From positions 1 through 45,180 of IMG/VR virus record IMGVR_UViG_3300044608_001855: a stretch of DNA of 45,180 bases; one strand, given 5' to 3'. The stretch comes from a virus. Positions 30,755 to 39,529 of this stretch are shown piece by piece. Numbering within the stretch: the stretch's first letter is position 1; the number at the start of each line of letters is the position of its first letter. The notes beneath the pieces are model-generated. The model saw only the letters and a program-made list of their open reading frames with translations. It did no database searches and was not told where the DNA came from. A program made the position numbers and the translations under genes.

Positions 30755-32950
30755 ATGCCGAGCAGCTCGATCGCTCCGTTTGCCGGAAGGCCCCGCTTCA
30801 ACTACGACCTACCGGGATTCCGAGCCGAGGGCGTCCTGCAGTCTCCTGCTGAGCTGTTCGGCCCCTGGGGTGGGATCGAAGGATTCCTGCGGCGCCAGGC
30901 AGCGGCGACCGAAACGCGCGCGGCAGCGGACACGGCAGTCTCCATCCCAACCAACGCATCCTCCAACTACAGCGGCATCCTTACCCAACCCATGGCGGCC
31001 ATGGTCGTCGGCGATCCCGTGCCTGTGGTGTTCGGCCGGCGGCGCACCGGCGGCACCGGCGGGATTTTCGTGCAACCCCGCGCCACGGAGGTGGCGATCA
31101 GCAACACGGCCACCACCTACTCAGTCTCCTGGCACTGCGTCCTGTCCGAGGGGGAGCTGCCAGGGGTGCAGGTTCGCGACGTGCGCAACGGCATCACCCG
31201 CGACGGAGCCTTCTCGCAGCGGTTCAACGGAAGGGCGGGCGACTGGTTCCCCGGCAACCGCACGGTGCCGCAGGCGGGGCAGGAGCTCCCGGCCTTCCCC
31301 CTCCAGTGCGGCGGCGGAGGCGACTACGAAGGCGTCACCACCATCGAGTTCCGCAACACCTATCCCGTGGGCTCCCCCCGCTGGTCGCAAGCCTGGAACG
31401 TGTTCCTCCGGGGGGGAGTCATCATCGACCGGGGGCGGTTGATTGATTCCGTGGTGGGTCCCAGCGACAACCTCTGTGACCTGATCATCTGGGCGCTTGT
31501 GCGGTCCGGGCGGATGACAGAAGCCGACATCGACCTGCCGACCATGGCGGCCACGGCGGTATTCGTGGAGACCTACAACCTGCACTGCAATGCGGAGTTC
31601 CGAGACCTGGCCAGCCTGCCAGAATTTCTAACGTCAATCCTGCCGTTTTTCTTGCTGACAGAGACAACAATCGACGGAAAGTATGCGGTCATCCCGCTCC
31701 TTCCAATCAACTCAAACGGCACGCTGCAGACAACAGTTGATCCTGACTATATGTTCACGGAGCAGATTATCGCTCCTGATTCTTACTCCGAGTCCTACCC
31801 TGACGCAGGCCTGAGGGGCCAGCTTGAGATCGTCGCGACATACCGCCAGCAGACCAGCGACGTGGAACCTCCCCTGGTCTGCACCCTGCAGCCATTCGGT
31901 CGCGCGGGTGAGATGAACCCTGCCAGGGAAGCCATGGCCATGGAGGGGTTCGCAACGAATCGAGTCCACCCGGCGATGGTGGCAGGCTACCGGCTGGCGG
32001 AGAGGCGCTACGGCGGCAGGACGGCAACGATTACCCTGGTGGCGGGTGACCAGACGGGATTCACCCGTCCGGGGCAGGTCTGCCAGGTCTCGTTCAACGT
32101 GGCGACCGATTATGAGCCGCCGTCGTTCGTCTCTGGCTACTGGATCATCGACCGTGTGGACCGGGCGATTGATGGTTCTGAGACCCTGCAGCTCCGCGAG
32201 CTTCCGGTTGATGCGGACGGCAACAGCATCCTGGCTCAGCAGGTGTTGGCCGCGCGTGATCTGGCGGGCGATGCGGTCTTTCCCTATCCGGTGATCGGCG
32301 GCGCAGACCTGGCGGGCAGGGCGACAGACACGTCAGTGCCAGCGCAGACGAGCAACGCCAGCATCATCCCATTCAGCCGTGGCGGTGGGCAGACTGGCAG
32401 CCCGTCAACGTTTGTGTCCAATGGCGGCGGCGGGCGGGCAGAGCTGCCCCCAGCGGCACCACCATCAGAGCCTGAACCGCCCGGCCCTGGTGATGGTGGT
32501 GCGATTGTGACGGGTCCGGTGTCACGAGCAGGGAACGGGCCACGTGTTACGCGCGGCGACAGGGGCAATCCAGCAGAGCGGATTGATAAACCGCGACAAT
32601 GCAATTTCTTAGAAAATAAGTCTTTCGAGATAGTTCACAAGGATGATATTTCAGTCGTTGTATATTATGCGCCAGGGTTTGGTCAACAGACTTTTAATAC
32701 TGTGCTCAGCTGGCCTGAGCTGGTGCTTACAGGCACCACGCCTAACCAGTCAGGGACCACTTATATCTATTTGTGTAAATTCACGGTTGGCTGGGCAGTA
32801 GACGCGACAGACTTATCCAAAGGCTTCACGGATACAGAGAGAGTATCTCTGACACTGTTTGGCTTCGGAAGCGAACTACAAGTGCATACTATTGGAGATG
32901 TAAACCTCCAGTGCTGGGACCGCACCGGCAAGCCTGGTCCTGCTGACTGA
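30755..32950 (+). CDS. Tail tip hub protein, gpJ-like
   Basis: 731 residues. The region up to about residue 500 has the order of phage hub proteins: VVGDPVPVVFGRRRTGGTGG, SWHCVLSEGELPGVQVRDV, RLIDSVVGPSDNLCDLIIWA, FRDLASLPEFLTSILPFFLL, YRLAERRYGGRTATITLVAG with DQTGFTRPGQVCQVSF, and DGSETLQLRELPVD. A Gly/Pro linker near 560-590 leads to a C-terminal beta domain of about 110 residues that is AT-richer and probably host-specific. The hub closes the tail tube and helps host recognition. Confidence 0.82.
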   Translation: MPSSSIAPFAGRPRFNYDLPGFRAEGVLQSPAELFGPWGGIEGFLRRQAAATETRAAADTAVSIPTNASSNYSGILTQPMAAMVVGDPVPVVFGRRRTGGTGGIFVQPRATEVAISNTATTYSVSWHCVLSEGELPGVQVRDVRNGITRDGAFSQRFNGRAGDWFPGNRTVPQAGQELPAFPLQCGGGGDYEGVTTIEFRNTYPVGSPRWSQAWNVFLRGGVIIDRGRLIDSVVGPSDNLCDLIIWALVRSGRMTEADIDLPTMAATAVFVETYNLHCNAEFRDLASLPEFLTSILPFFLLTETTIDGKYAVIPLLPINSNGTLQTTVDPDYMFTEQIIAPDSYSESYPDAGLRGQLEIVATYRQQTSDVEPPLVCTLQPFGRAGEMNPAREAMAMEGFATNRVHPAMVAGYRLAERRYGGRTATITLVAGDQTGFTRPGQVCQVSFNVATDYEPPSFVSGYWIIDRVDRAIDGSETLQLRELPVDADGNSILAQQVLAARDLAGDAVFPYPVIGGADLAGRATDTSVPAQTSNASIIPFSRGGGQTGSPSTFVSNGGGGRAELPPAAPPSEPEPPGPGDGGAIVTGPVSRAGNGPRVTRGDRGNPAERIDKPRQCNFLENKSFEIVHKDDISVVVYYAPGFGQQTFNTVLSWPELVLTGTTPNQSGTTYIYLCKFTVGWAVDATDLSKGFTDTERVSLTLFGFGSELQVHTIGDVNLQCWDRTGKPGPAD

Positions 32951-34005
32951 TGACACAGTTCCCCTCTCTACGACCAGCATCCTGGGACATCCAGCTCGGA
33001 CAGTTCCCCGCGTCAGTCCTCACGACAATGGATGGTCGGGACTCGGTTGTCTCGCACAGCAGCCTGGAAGCTGGGCGAACATGGAATGCAGTCTTTACAA
33101 ATATCACCTACGCACAGTTCACCGATATTCTTACCCACTGGGAAGAAAAGGGAACGGTTTATTCTTTCACGTTTTCTACATTTTCGCTCCCGTCTGCTGA
33201 AACACCTACGGGCTACCGCTGGCGATACATCAGCAAGCCTCAGGTCACAGATTCCTACGAGAACGTCATAACTGTTGCCTGCACGTTTGAAGCCAGGTTC
33301 TACCCCGGCACAACGCTGGAGCCAGCCGGTGGGCTGATCATCTTCACCGCTGATCCCGTCGTCTTCAGCCCTACCCCCCCGGCACCCGCAGCACCAACGG
33401 CCACCATCCTCGGCCTGTCGGGGGGAGCCACCCCCGACGGTTGGGTTCAGGTGTCCGGCATCGAAGCGGGCGCCGCGTGGGAATACTCCGTCAACGGCGG
33501 GAGCACATGGACACCCGGACAGGGTTCCGGGTTCCGAGCACCGGAGGGGGCGATCAGCGCCGGGCAGATCCAGGTGCGGCAGACCACTGCGGGCGGCACC
33601 TCCTCGGCGGCACAGAACGCCACGGCGCTGGTCGTGGCCCCCCAGGGAAGCGCACTGATCCGGATCTCGGGCATGACATCTGGAACCACCACCACGGGGA
33701 CGGTCACCCTCCCCCGGCTGGGCCTGCTGGTGGCGGTCTCGATGAACCGCGCCGGGTGGCTCACCCTCTACGGCTCGGCGGCGGCAGCCGTGGCAGATCA
33801 GCTCCGCCCCGTGACCCGCGAGCCGGCGAAGGGCGCGGGCGTGATTGCGGATCCACGGCTGGCAGCGGCTGGCACAATCAACCTGAACCCGTTTGAGTCG
33901 ATCCGCAATGAGGAGTCACCCGCCACGGATTCTTATCCCTGGCGGTTCAAGAATGAAGGCGATACTGGCGATATTTTGATAACATTAACCTACGTTCCTC
34001 TCTGA
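32950..34005 (+). CDS. Tail tip protein with Ig-like region
   Basis: 351 residues. The N-terminal ~115 residues (MTQFPSLRPASWDIQLGQFP; WNAVFTNITYAQFTDILTHW) resemble the protein at 35754-36134 in plan, so the two are probably paralogues. A Pro-rich linker follows (FSPTPPAPAAPTATILGLSG), then beta domains with GSTWTPGQGSGF. Likely a virion protein at the tail tip. The stop of the hub overlaps its ATG. Confidence 0.65.
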   Translation: MTQFPSLRPASWDIQLGQFPASVLTTMDGRDSVVSHSSLEAGRTWNAVFTNITYAQFTDILTHWEEKGTVYSFTFSTFSLPSAETPTGYRWRYISKPQVTDSYENVITVACTFEARFYPGTTLEPAGGLIIFTADPVVFSPTPPAPAAPTATILGLSGGATPDGWVQVSGIEAGAAWEYSVNGGSTWTPGQGSGFRAPEGAISAGQIQVRQTTAGGTSSAAQNATALVVAPQGSALIRISGMTSGTTTTGTVTLPRLGLLVAVSMNRAGWLTLYGSAAAAVADQLRPVTREPAKGAGVIADPRLAAAGTINLNPFESIRNEESPATDSYPWRFKNEGDTGDILITLTYVPL

Positions 34006-34007
34006 CC

Positions 34008-35063
34008 ATGGTTGTTACAATCGAGTCTTACACCACGGCGGGGGCGAACTACACAGCCGCCAACCTTGCAACAGCGGTCGGCGACGCGTTGATTGATACC
34101 GGCATCATGACCGACTGGCACGACACCTACACAAGCGGCAGCATCGAAGGCCGTGTGCTGGATGTCGTCTACAACAATTCTAAAACCTACGGCAAGACTT
34201 ACTACAATTTTCTGTTCTCCGGCGCTGATATGTTTGCCGCCGTGTCCAGCGGATGGAATAGCAGCTCCAACATTCCGGCAGGTCCTAGCGCTGCGGGCAG
34301 TGAGTATCTCGACTGGTTCAGCACAACCATATCAACATCCAACGCGCTGAGGCTCACAGCCAGCAATTCCGCAGGATTCAACAACGCGCAAAGCGCGGTT
34401 GTGCGGCGATACACAAGCGCGGCCCGTGCGAACTTCTCCGTCATCAAGCTGGTGAACGGTACGACATCCTGTCATTTCTGCATTGAACGCACGGCGCCAA
34501 ACTCCTCCATGGTGGATCTTGATCTGGTCTTTTATACGTCTATGGGCTACGTGAGGCTGGCAAACAACTCATCCACTGCGCAGGCAGGCTTTACACTTTA
34601 TCCGCTCAGGACAAGGCGCACACAGCTCGGACAGAGCTTGCGAGGTGTTACGAACGCAACAGACTTCGGCCTTAACGCTAACGCGGTCTCACCATGGGTC
34701 AACTCAACAACCGAAAAGTTTTGCGCAGGATTTGAGTATGGCTTCCCTGGTAACGACAACAACAGCAATGCAAACTATCTCTACGCGAGAAGCATCATAC
34801 CGATGCCAGTACACTTCAACAATGTCAACCCTGCGGCAAGCAGTGACATCATCGCACCATTCTCAGGCATGCCGCTTAATTCATTTTCAAGCGCTACGCT
34901 TCCGTCCGACTTTGCTATAATTCCCGTCTACAATAGCAACACTATTCAAGATGGCGCCACCCTGCAAGTATCTGTAGGAGTGGAGGAATACGAGGTGATT
35001 TCTGTTTTGAACAGCACCGCCGTCGGGCGGCCCAGCATCGTCTTCGGAGCCAGGACAGTCTGA
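34008..35063 (+). CDS. Virion structural protein, unknown
   Basis: 351 residues, Ser/Asn/Thr-rich beta protein (YTTAGANYTAANLATAVGDA; YYNFLFSGADMFAAVSSGWN; RARSIIP-type strand YARSIIPMPVHFNN). Composition and AT-richer DNA resemble tail-tip or receptor-binding proteins. Placed among tail tip genes, two bases after the previous stop. Family not recognised. Confidence 0.62.
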   Translation: MVVTIESYTTAGANYTAANLATAVGDALIDTGIMTDWHDTYTSGSIEGRVLDVVYNNSKTYGKTYYNFLFSGADMFAAVSSGWNSSSNIPAGPSAAGSEYLDWFSTTISTSNALRLTASNSAGFNNAQSAVVRRYTSAARANFSVIKLVNGTTSCHFCIERTAPNSSMVDLDLVFYTSMGYVRLANNSSTAQAGFTLYPLRTRRTQLGQSLRGVTNATDFGLNANAVSPWVNSTTEKFCAGFEYGFPGNDNNSNANYLYARSIIPMPVHFNNVNPAASSDIIAPFSGMPLNSFSSATLPSDFAIIPVYNSNTIQDGATLQVSVGVEEYEVISVLNSTAVGRPSIVFGARTV

Positions 35064-35341
35064 TGGCAGTCTCCCTCACCATCCCGGTTCCTCAGCCCAC
35101 AGCAGGCGGTGGGCCTGTCGCAGGCATCACAGGCGCGGCGATCCTCTCCACCCTGGCGGGAGGCCTTGACGCCATCACAACCCTCACGCTGCCAGGCGTG
35201 ACGCCTCTGCGCGGCACGATCAACGCCAACCCTTACATTCTGTCCCTGCTGGAGGTGGTCACCAGCGGCGCCAACTGCCCCCCCACAGCCGTCTACCCTG
35301 CCTACGGCCAGCGTGGTACAGGAGCCAGCCGGACACCATGA
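35063..35341 (+). CDS. Small virion-region protein
   Basis: 92 residues, ATG 35063 overlapping the previous stop. Hydrophobic, Ala/Gly/Thr-rich (VAGITGAAILSTLAGGLDAI) without a clear membrane segment. Ends by ATGA overlap with the next gene. No family recognised; probably a structural protein. Confidence 0.58.
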   Translation: MAVSLTIPVPQPTAGGGPVAGITGAAILSTLAGGLDAITTLTLPGVTPLRGTINANPYILSLLEVVTSGANCPPTAVYPAYGQRGTGASRTP

Positions 35342-35754
35342 CGACCACCAGAATCCCGCCATCCCTCCAGTCCGCACTTTGGTCTGGTTCCCTGGCCATC
35401 AGCGACAGCTACCGGATGCTCCTCCTCGGAGATCTCTACGTCTGGTCTCCTGCTCACAGCACGCGGGCAAACCTGACGGATGAGATCGCAGCGGGGGGCG
35501 GCTACACCACGGGCGGAGTGGCGGCCACCCTCTCACAGACCGTTGATACCACAGCTGGGGAACACGTCCTCACGATTACCCCGGCGAATGTGACGCCCGG
35601 CCCGATCACAGGCGCCCGCTATGCGGCCATCGTCCGGTGGCGGGGAGGCGCCGCTTCAGCCGACGAGCTGATCTGTGTTCACGACATGGGCCTGGAGGTG
35701 CCGACCGTCGGGGCCTTCACCATCCTCTCCATCGTCATCAGGGGGCGCGTCTGA
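35338..35754 (+). CDS. Virion-region protein, unknown
   Basis: 138 residues, beta-rich (SDSYRMLLLGDLYVWSPAHS; TTGGVAATLSQTVDTTAGEH; YAAIVRWRGGAASADELICV). The pattern resembles small tail-associated beta proteins in other phages. Overlaps neighbours by ATGA and by a single base. Confidence 0.62.
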   Translation: MTTTRIPPSLQSALWSGSLAISDSYRMLLLGDLYVWSPAHSTRANLTDEIAAGGGYTTGGVAATLSQTVDTTAGEHVLTITPANVTPGPITGARYAAIVRWRGGAASADELICVHDMGLEVPTVGAFTILSIVIRGRV

Positions 35755-36134
35755 TGGCGGCCTTTCCGGCAATCGAACCAGACGCCAGGGTTCATGTCCT
35801 GCCAGGGATGCCCTCATCCCCCGTCGAAACTCAGATCGGTTGGCGGGCCGAGATGCTGCACGGGCGGCGAACAGCTGACGGCCCGCTCAGCGTGACCTTT
35901 TCCGGGGTGAGCCTGACCACCTGCCAGAACATCGAGGCGCACTTCCTGGGCCAGCGGCAACACGTCCCATTCCAGGTTCCACCCGAGACCTGGACAGGTT
36001 ACGATAATGAACATGTAGTCAATCCATTTGACGTTGCCTATAGATATGCAGCGCCACCACGAAAAACAATAACCTCAGGCGGATTATGGGACGTTACAGT
36101 AGAACTTGCCACATCCCTGCAGGCATTGATATGA
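35754..36134 (+). CDS. Tail tip protein, paralogue of the 32950 N-terminal domain
   Basis: 126 residues from ATG 35754. It shares with 32950-33300 the FP-start, a strand with an acidic/amide pattern, a phrase ending in 'FxGVSLTTCQNIEAHFLGQR' against 'FTNITYAQFTDILTHWEEK', and a YxYAAPP-like segment. Probably a distal-tail (gpL-like) module. Its last four bases overlap the endolysin start. Confidence 0.6.
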   Translation: MAAFPAIEPDARVHVLPGMPSSPVETQIGWRAEMLHGRRTADGPLSVTFSGVSLTTCQNIEAHFLGQRQHVPFQVPPETWTGYDNEHVVNPFDVAYRYAAPPRKTITSGGLWDVTVELATSLQALI

Positions 36135-36880
36135 CCGACGAGCTGGTGTCCATTGTGAGCCTGGTGGATCATGCGATCAGGCAGGGTGAGCTCACTCCCC
36201 ACCAGCGGGCGGCCGTGGCGGCGCTTGATCGCTCGCTCACCCACAAGCAGCGCTACCAGCTGACCCAGGACTGGCGGGCGGTGGGGAGTCCAGCAGCGCC
36301 TCGGCCCCTGGCGGTCCCGTACTACAGCCAGCGCGACAGCGCCACGGGCCAGGGGGAGCGGATGTGCTTCTCCTCCACATGTGCCATGGCGGCGGACTTC
36401 CTCCGGCCCGGCAGCCTGGCAGGTGCAGGCCAGCCCGATGACCGCTACCTGCGCATTGTCGAACGGTTTGGCGACACCACTGACGCCAGCGCACAGGTTC
36501 GGGCCTTGGAATCGCTCGGGATCCGGGCACGGTTTCGGCAAGACGGCTCGTTCGAGCATCTGGCCCGGCAGGTAGCCAGGGGGTTCCCGGTCCCGGTTGG
36601 CTGGCTGCACCATGGCCCGGTGGCGGCCCCCCGAGGCGGTGGCCATTGGACGCTGGCGATCGGGTGGGATGCTGCCCAGCGGCAGGTCATCATGCACGAC
36701 CCCTACGGCGAAGCCAACTTGGTGGGCGGCGGTTATGTGACCACTACCGTGGGCAGCGGGAAGGCTCTGCGCTACAGCGAGCGCAACTGGGGTCGGCGAT
36801 GGATGGCCGGCCCCGCTGGCGCCTATAGGTTTACCCCTGGCACTGGCTGGTGGTTTGAGCTGTCAGACGAGCCATTCTGA
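36131..36880 (+). CDS. Endolysin, C39-type papain-like cysteine peptidase
   Basis: 249 residues. The N-terminal ~50 residues are helical (SIVSLVDHAIRQGELTPHQR). The catalytic domain has the oxyanion-side YYSQRDS, the nucleophile region ERMCFSSTCAMAADFL (Cys79 or Cys84; Cys79 is the likelier), GGHWTLAIGWD with His near 171, and HDPYGEANLVGGG with an Asp near 190, as in Peptidase_C39_2. It would cut peptidoglycan cross-links at lysis. Last gene of the rightward late block; its 3' end overlaps the convergent small gene at 36823. Confidence 0.75.
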   Translation: MTDELVSIVSLVDHAIRQGELTPHQRAAVAALDRSLTHKQRYQLTQDWRAVGSPAAPRPLAVPYYSQRDSATGQGERMCFSSTCAMAADFLRPGSLAGAGQPDDRYLRIVERFGDTTDASAQVRALESLGIRARFRQDGSFEHLARQVARGFPVPVGWLHHGPVAAPRGGGHWTLAIGWDAAQRQVIMHDPYGEANLVGGGYVTTTVGSGKALRYSERNWGRRWMAGPAGAYRFTPGTGWWFELSDEPF

Positions 36881-37020
36881 GCCTCATCCAGCGCGATCTC
36901 CAGCTCACCGACCACCCTGGGCAGGTAAAGGCCCCGGCGACAGATGCCACGGTGGCAAACCTCCCAGCCCAACTGGCCGTCTGGCAGTTCAACCGGGTGA
37001 CGATCGTAGAGCTCACTCAT
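36823..37020 (-). CDS. Small early protein, unknown function
   Basis: 65 residues from ATG 37020 (MSELYDRHPVELPDGQLGWE), with CHRGICRRGLYLPRVVGELE in the middle. It overlaps the preceding minus-strand gene (ATGAGTGA) and runs 58 bases into the end of the convergent endolysin. No family recognised. Confidence 0.65.
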   Translation of the reverse strand: MSELYDRHPVELPDGQLGWEVCHRGICRRGLYLPRVVGELEIALDEAQNGSSDSSNHQPVPGVNL

Positions 37021-37309
37021 GGGCGCGGCCTGCAAATTGAACGACCAGAACCTGGGTGTGGCCATTTGCGCCACCTTGGCAGTGGCCTTCAACCTGGATC
37101 CGTTGGCCATTCTCCCAGATCTGGCGATCCAGAGAGGCAACCGCGCCAGAGGCTGTGCAATCAATCGAGGAGGCGATGACTTGGCCTGGATCAGGGATCA
37201 GGACAAACTCCAAGCGCCAGGGGTTCTTTGGGATTGATTCCAGGCGATGCCAGGACAGATTCTGAATGGTCCCGGTGATGGATACGCGTCGGCCGCGATG
37301 GCGTTTCAT
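37013..37309 (-). CDS. Small OB-fold-like protein
   Basis: 98 residues, beta-rich with a five-strand OB-like pattern: RVSITGTIQNLSWHRLE, WRLEFVLIPDP, GAVASLDRQIWENGQRIQVE, GHTQVLVVQFAG. It might bind single-stranded nucleic acid. No zinc site and no acidic tip. Inference from pattern only. Confidence 0.6.
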   Translation of the reverse strand: MKRHRGRRVSITGTIQNLSWHRLESIPKNPWRLEFVLIPDPGQVIASSIDCTASGAVASLDRQIWENGQRIQVEGHCQGGANGHTQVLVVQFAGRAHE

Positions 37310-37327
37310 TCGTTGGAGGGTGGTGGG

Positions 37328-37432
37328 TCATGGCTTGGGGTTGCGCCAGTCCGAAAGAATCTGGCCCAGCATGATGCCAGACGTCAGGGCGATGGCAATC
37401 AGGGCCAGGAAGATGAGGAAGTCGGTGATCAT
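37328..37432 (-). CDS. 34-residue membrane microprotein (small-xxx-small motif)
   Basis: ATG 37432 overlaps the stop of the nucleotidyltransferase (ATGA), which supports it as a gene. One transmembrane helix, DFLIFLALIAIALTSGIMLG, with Ala15-Gly19-Gly23-Ser27 at four-residue spacing, then QILSDWRNPKP. Such spacing favours tight helix packing in membranes. It belongs to a cluster of similar microproteins in this operon. Confidence 0.7.
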   Translation of the reverse strand: MITDFLIFLALIAIALTSGIMLGQILSDWRNPKP

Positions 37433-37953
37433 GGCTGCTGCACCTCCCGATCCCGCGGATCCACCCAGCGGAGGCCGATCAGCCGAAACAGCTCCGGCTC
37501 GGTGCGCACCGGCACCACGGTCCCATCAGAGCGGCGCAGCAGGCCGCCCTCGGAGCGGTAGCCAGCCCGGACCCAGGCAGGTGCCAGCACCGTGCGGCAC
37601 CAGGCCGCTGAGCCAGTCCTGATCGCACGCTGCAGGCCGTAGCCGTCAGGGTGGACCATGAACAGGTCGAGCCTGATCCCCTCGGGGAGGAGCCTCTGTG
37701 TGTACTTGCAGGGCAGCTCCCCCCGGACCTTCTCCCACTGGTTCACCACCGTGGCAATTCCACTGGGGAACAACGGGGAAGCTTCGTAGGGCTTCGGCAC
37801 GCAGACGATCTCGATGTCGCCGATGGTGGGGCGCCGGCGGCGGATGGAGCCAGCCAGGCTGATCACCTCGCAGTGTGGCTCCAGCTGCACTATCAAGCCC
37901 CCGGCGATGTGATCTGCCTCCGCGAGTGGGATGCGGTTGGCGGTAATGCTCAC
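37429..37953 (-). CDS. Pol-beta-superfamily nucleotidyltransferase
   Basis: 174 residues. The GS motif and first acidic pair read SLAGSIRRRRPTIGDIEIVC near residues 32-51, and a third acidic site is IRLDLFMV near 95. That is the DNA polymerase X/beta palm pattern (GSxRR...DxD...D). There is no fingers domain or HhH region, so it is a minimal form. Possible roles: gap filling or nucleotide addition to DNA or RNA. It is coupled by ATGA on both sides. Confidence 0.8.
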   Translation of the reverse strand: MSITANRIPLAEADHIAGGLIVQLEPHCEVISLAGSIRRRRPTIGDIEIVCVPKPYEASPLFPSGIATVVNQWEKVRGELPCKYTQRLLPEGIRLDLFMVHPDGYGLQRAIRTGSAAWCRTVLAPAWVRAGYRSEGGLLRRSDGTVVPVRTEPELFRLIGLRWVDPRDREVQQP

Positions 37954-38285
37954 GGCTGGGCCTCCCGAAGCCTTCGTAGCAACGCGTGTGTTCTTGGCGC
38001 CGAACCTCTACCCTGGCGCCAGTCCGGCGCCTCGGCATCCATCAGGCTGCACAGCTCATCCCAATGGTCAATGATGCGAGTCCAAACCGGAGAGCATGTC
38101 GCCATGCGTGGCAGAAACGCCCCAATCACTGGCACTTGCTCCACCAGCAGGCGACAGCGGCGCAGGTCATCAGGATCGTATGGATGATCGGCAGTTCCGC
38201 CATGGCCCATGATGTGAGCGGCCATTGCATTGCTGCTAAGGCCTCGTTCTCCATTCAAGAACCAGACGGTTAGAGCGTCGCTCAT
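37950..38285 (-). CDS. Conserved-type early protein, unknown function
   Basis: 111 residues. The phrase GLSSNAMAAHIMGHGGTADH, then PYDPDDLRRCRLLVEQVP and a later PVWTRIIDHWDELCSLMD, is a pattern I associate with small phage proteins of the GxSS...HP.DP.DL.RC..LL type, function unknown. ATGA coupling on both sides. Confidence 0.75.
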   Translation of the reverse strand: MSDALTVWFLNGERGLSSNAMAAHIMGHGGTADHPYDPDDLRRCRLLVEQVPVIGAFLPRMATCSPVWTRIIDHWDELCSLMDAEAPDWRQGRGSAPRTHALLRRLREAQP

Positions 38286-38545
38286 GGATGATCCTCCTGG
38301 TCGGCATCCCCCCGGCGAGCTCCGTTGGCATAACCCGCCACGTCCTCCCAGTGCTCTGGATCATGCGGATCAGCCCCGCACAAGATCAGTGCAAGCTTAT
38401 GGCAGATCATGTCCAGCGCCTCTTGCTCTCCAGATGTGAGCAAGTGCCAGTTGGGGCCATGGTGGATGGTCACCTTCAACGCCTGGGCCCTGAGCCCGAC
38501 CGACTCCATGCCTCCATGCTGCTGGTCTCTGTTTGGAATTGTCAT
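38282..38545 (-). CDS. DUF6378-like early protein
   Basis: 87 residues from ATG 38545 (MTIPNRDQQHGGMESVGLRA); a longer frame to 38602 lies inside the preceding gene and was rejected because 38545 gives an ATGA overlap. The C-terminal segment EALDMICHKLALILCGADPH, then DPEHWEDVAGYANGARR, follows the pattern K..RIL.G...d..W.D.aGY, seen in a common small phage protein. Function unknown. Confidence 0.72.
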   Translation of the reverse strand: MTIPNRDQQHGGMESVGLRAQALKVTIHHGPNWHLLTSGEQEALDMICHKLALILCGADPHDPEHWEDVAGYANGARRGDADQEDHP

Positions 38546-39033
38546 AGGACCATGGGTGGTGGTGGTGTGTCTGTGGTGGGGGCCTTGACCGGGGGCGACC
38601 ATTCACCCCAGAGCTGCAGCCAGGCCCTCAGTGCCTTGCCGCTGGCGCCATAGGCGGGCATCGGCTGGAGGGCAGCGATCACCTCAGCGCCGGTGACGGC
38701 TTGCACACTGGCTCCAAGGGCAACAGCTGTTTGACCTGCTATGCTCATCAGCCAAGCACAGTACGATGATCCCCCAGCCTGGCTCATCACCATGGCAGGC
38801 AAGAGATTTCGCCAGCAGGTAAAAACGCCATCGCTGTGACGGTAGACGAGGGTTGAGGGGCTGCGGAACTGTTCTGGCCTCCCCTCTGGAGGAATCTCAA
38901 ACCCGGCGAGGGTGACAGCGGCGTGAACCTCAGGAGTCCAGACGACCTCCCGCGCGAAGCGGCGCCACTGCGGGACCGGTGGGGGGGGAGTTGCCGAGAA
39001 ATCCTCGGCAACTGGCTGCTGCGGGTCAGCCAT
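38542..39033 (-). CDS. Early protein, unknown function
   Basis: 163 residues from ATG 39033. A Pro-rich N-terminus (ADPQQPVAEDFSATPPPPVP) is followed by a mixed domain with WRRFAREVVWTPEVHAAVTL, LVYRHSDGVFTCWRNLLPAM and ALRAWLQLWGEW. No family recognised. ATGGCTGA overlap with the micro-ORF upstream and ATGA overlap downstream. Confidence 0.65.
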   Translation of the reverse strand: MADPQQPVAEDFSATPPPPVPQWRRFAREVVWTPEVHAAVTLAGFEIPPEGRPEQFRSPSTLVYRHSDGVFTCWRNLLPAMVMSQAGGSSYCAWLMSIAGQTAVALGASVQAVTGAEVIAALQPMPAYGASGKALRAWLQLWGEWSPPVKAPTTDTPPPPMVL

Positions 39034-39091
39034 TGGAGGCCTCCGGCTGTGGCTGCGGGCGCAGCATGGCCTCAATAGTTGCAAAAATCAT
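39026..39091 (-). CDS. 21-residue micro-ORF
   Basis: MIFATIEAMLRPQPQPEASN plus one Gly. It is bounded by overlaps on both sides (ATGA at 39091, ATGGCTGA at its end), which is the same pattern as its neighbours. It could be a translational coupling leader, not a functional protein. Confidence 0.4.
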   Translation of the reverse strand: MIFATIEAMLRPQPQPEASNG

Positions 39092-39246
39092 TGGTGAAAC
39101 CTCGGAGGATTGGTCATCGGTGCCGGGCATTCGTTTCGGCTGATCGCTGCCCCCAGCATCAGAACAATGCTGACGGCAATCGCAAACGACCGCCAGGGAT
39201 TGTGCCGTCTATGGCGATAGTAAGGAAGGATGCGATGATGCCTCAT
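39088..39246 (-). CDS. 52-residue membrane microprotein
   Basis: ATG 39246 overlaps the stop of the upstream gene (ATGA) and its own stop overlaps the micro-ORF start (ATGA). The N-terminus is basic and His/Arg-rich (RHHRILPYYRHRRHNPWR), then one hydrophobic segment (SFAIAVSIVLMLGAAIS), then a polar Pro-rich tail with one Cys. The basic N-terminus predicts cytoplasmic N-terminal topology. Confidence 0.62.
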   Translation of the reverse strand: MRHHRILPYYRHRRHNPWRSFAIAVSIVLMLGAAISRNECPAPMTNPPRFHQ

Positions 39247-39527
39247 GACGCCACCTGATCCAGGTTGGTGGGCAGGCGGAAGCCCTCAGGCAGTCGCACA
39301 GTGGGCGGGGGCGCCGGCCAGGCCTCGGATGCAGCTCTGACGTGCCTGCTGATCGTTGCCAGCCGCTGCAGCAGGATCTCAGCTACATCTGATGGGATGA
39401 GTTGATCATCCTCCACTGCGTTATCAGGCAGAGCTGACGCTGCAGCCTCAAGCGTGGCGAGCATGTCGGCGACAATCGCGACAATCGGCCGGTTGCGAAT
39501 GCCAACCGTTTTCAGATCAGGAATCAT
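39243..39527 (-). CDS. Early protein, unknown function
   Basis: 94 residues. Mixed hydrophobic/acidic (IVAIVADMLATLEAAASALP; DDQLIPSDVAEILLQRLATI) with a Pro-rich C-terminus. No family recognised. ATG 39527 follows a TAATAATG end of the upstream gene, and its own stop overlaps the next start. Confidence 0.62.
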   Translation of the reverse strand: MIPDLKTVGIRNRPIVAIVADMLATLEAAASALPDNAVEDDQLIPSDVAEILLQRLATISRHVRAASEAWPAPPPTVRLPEGFRLPTNLDQVAS

Positions 39528-39529
39528 TA

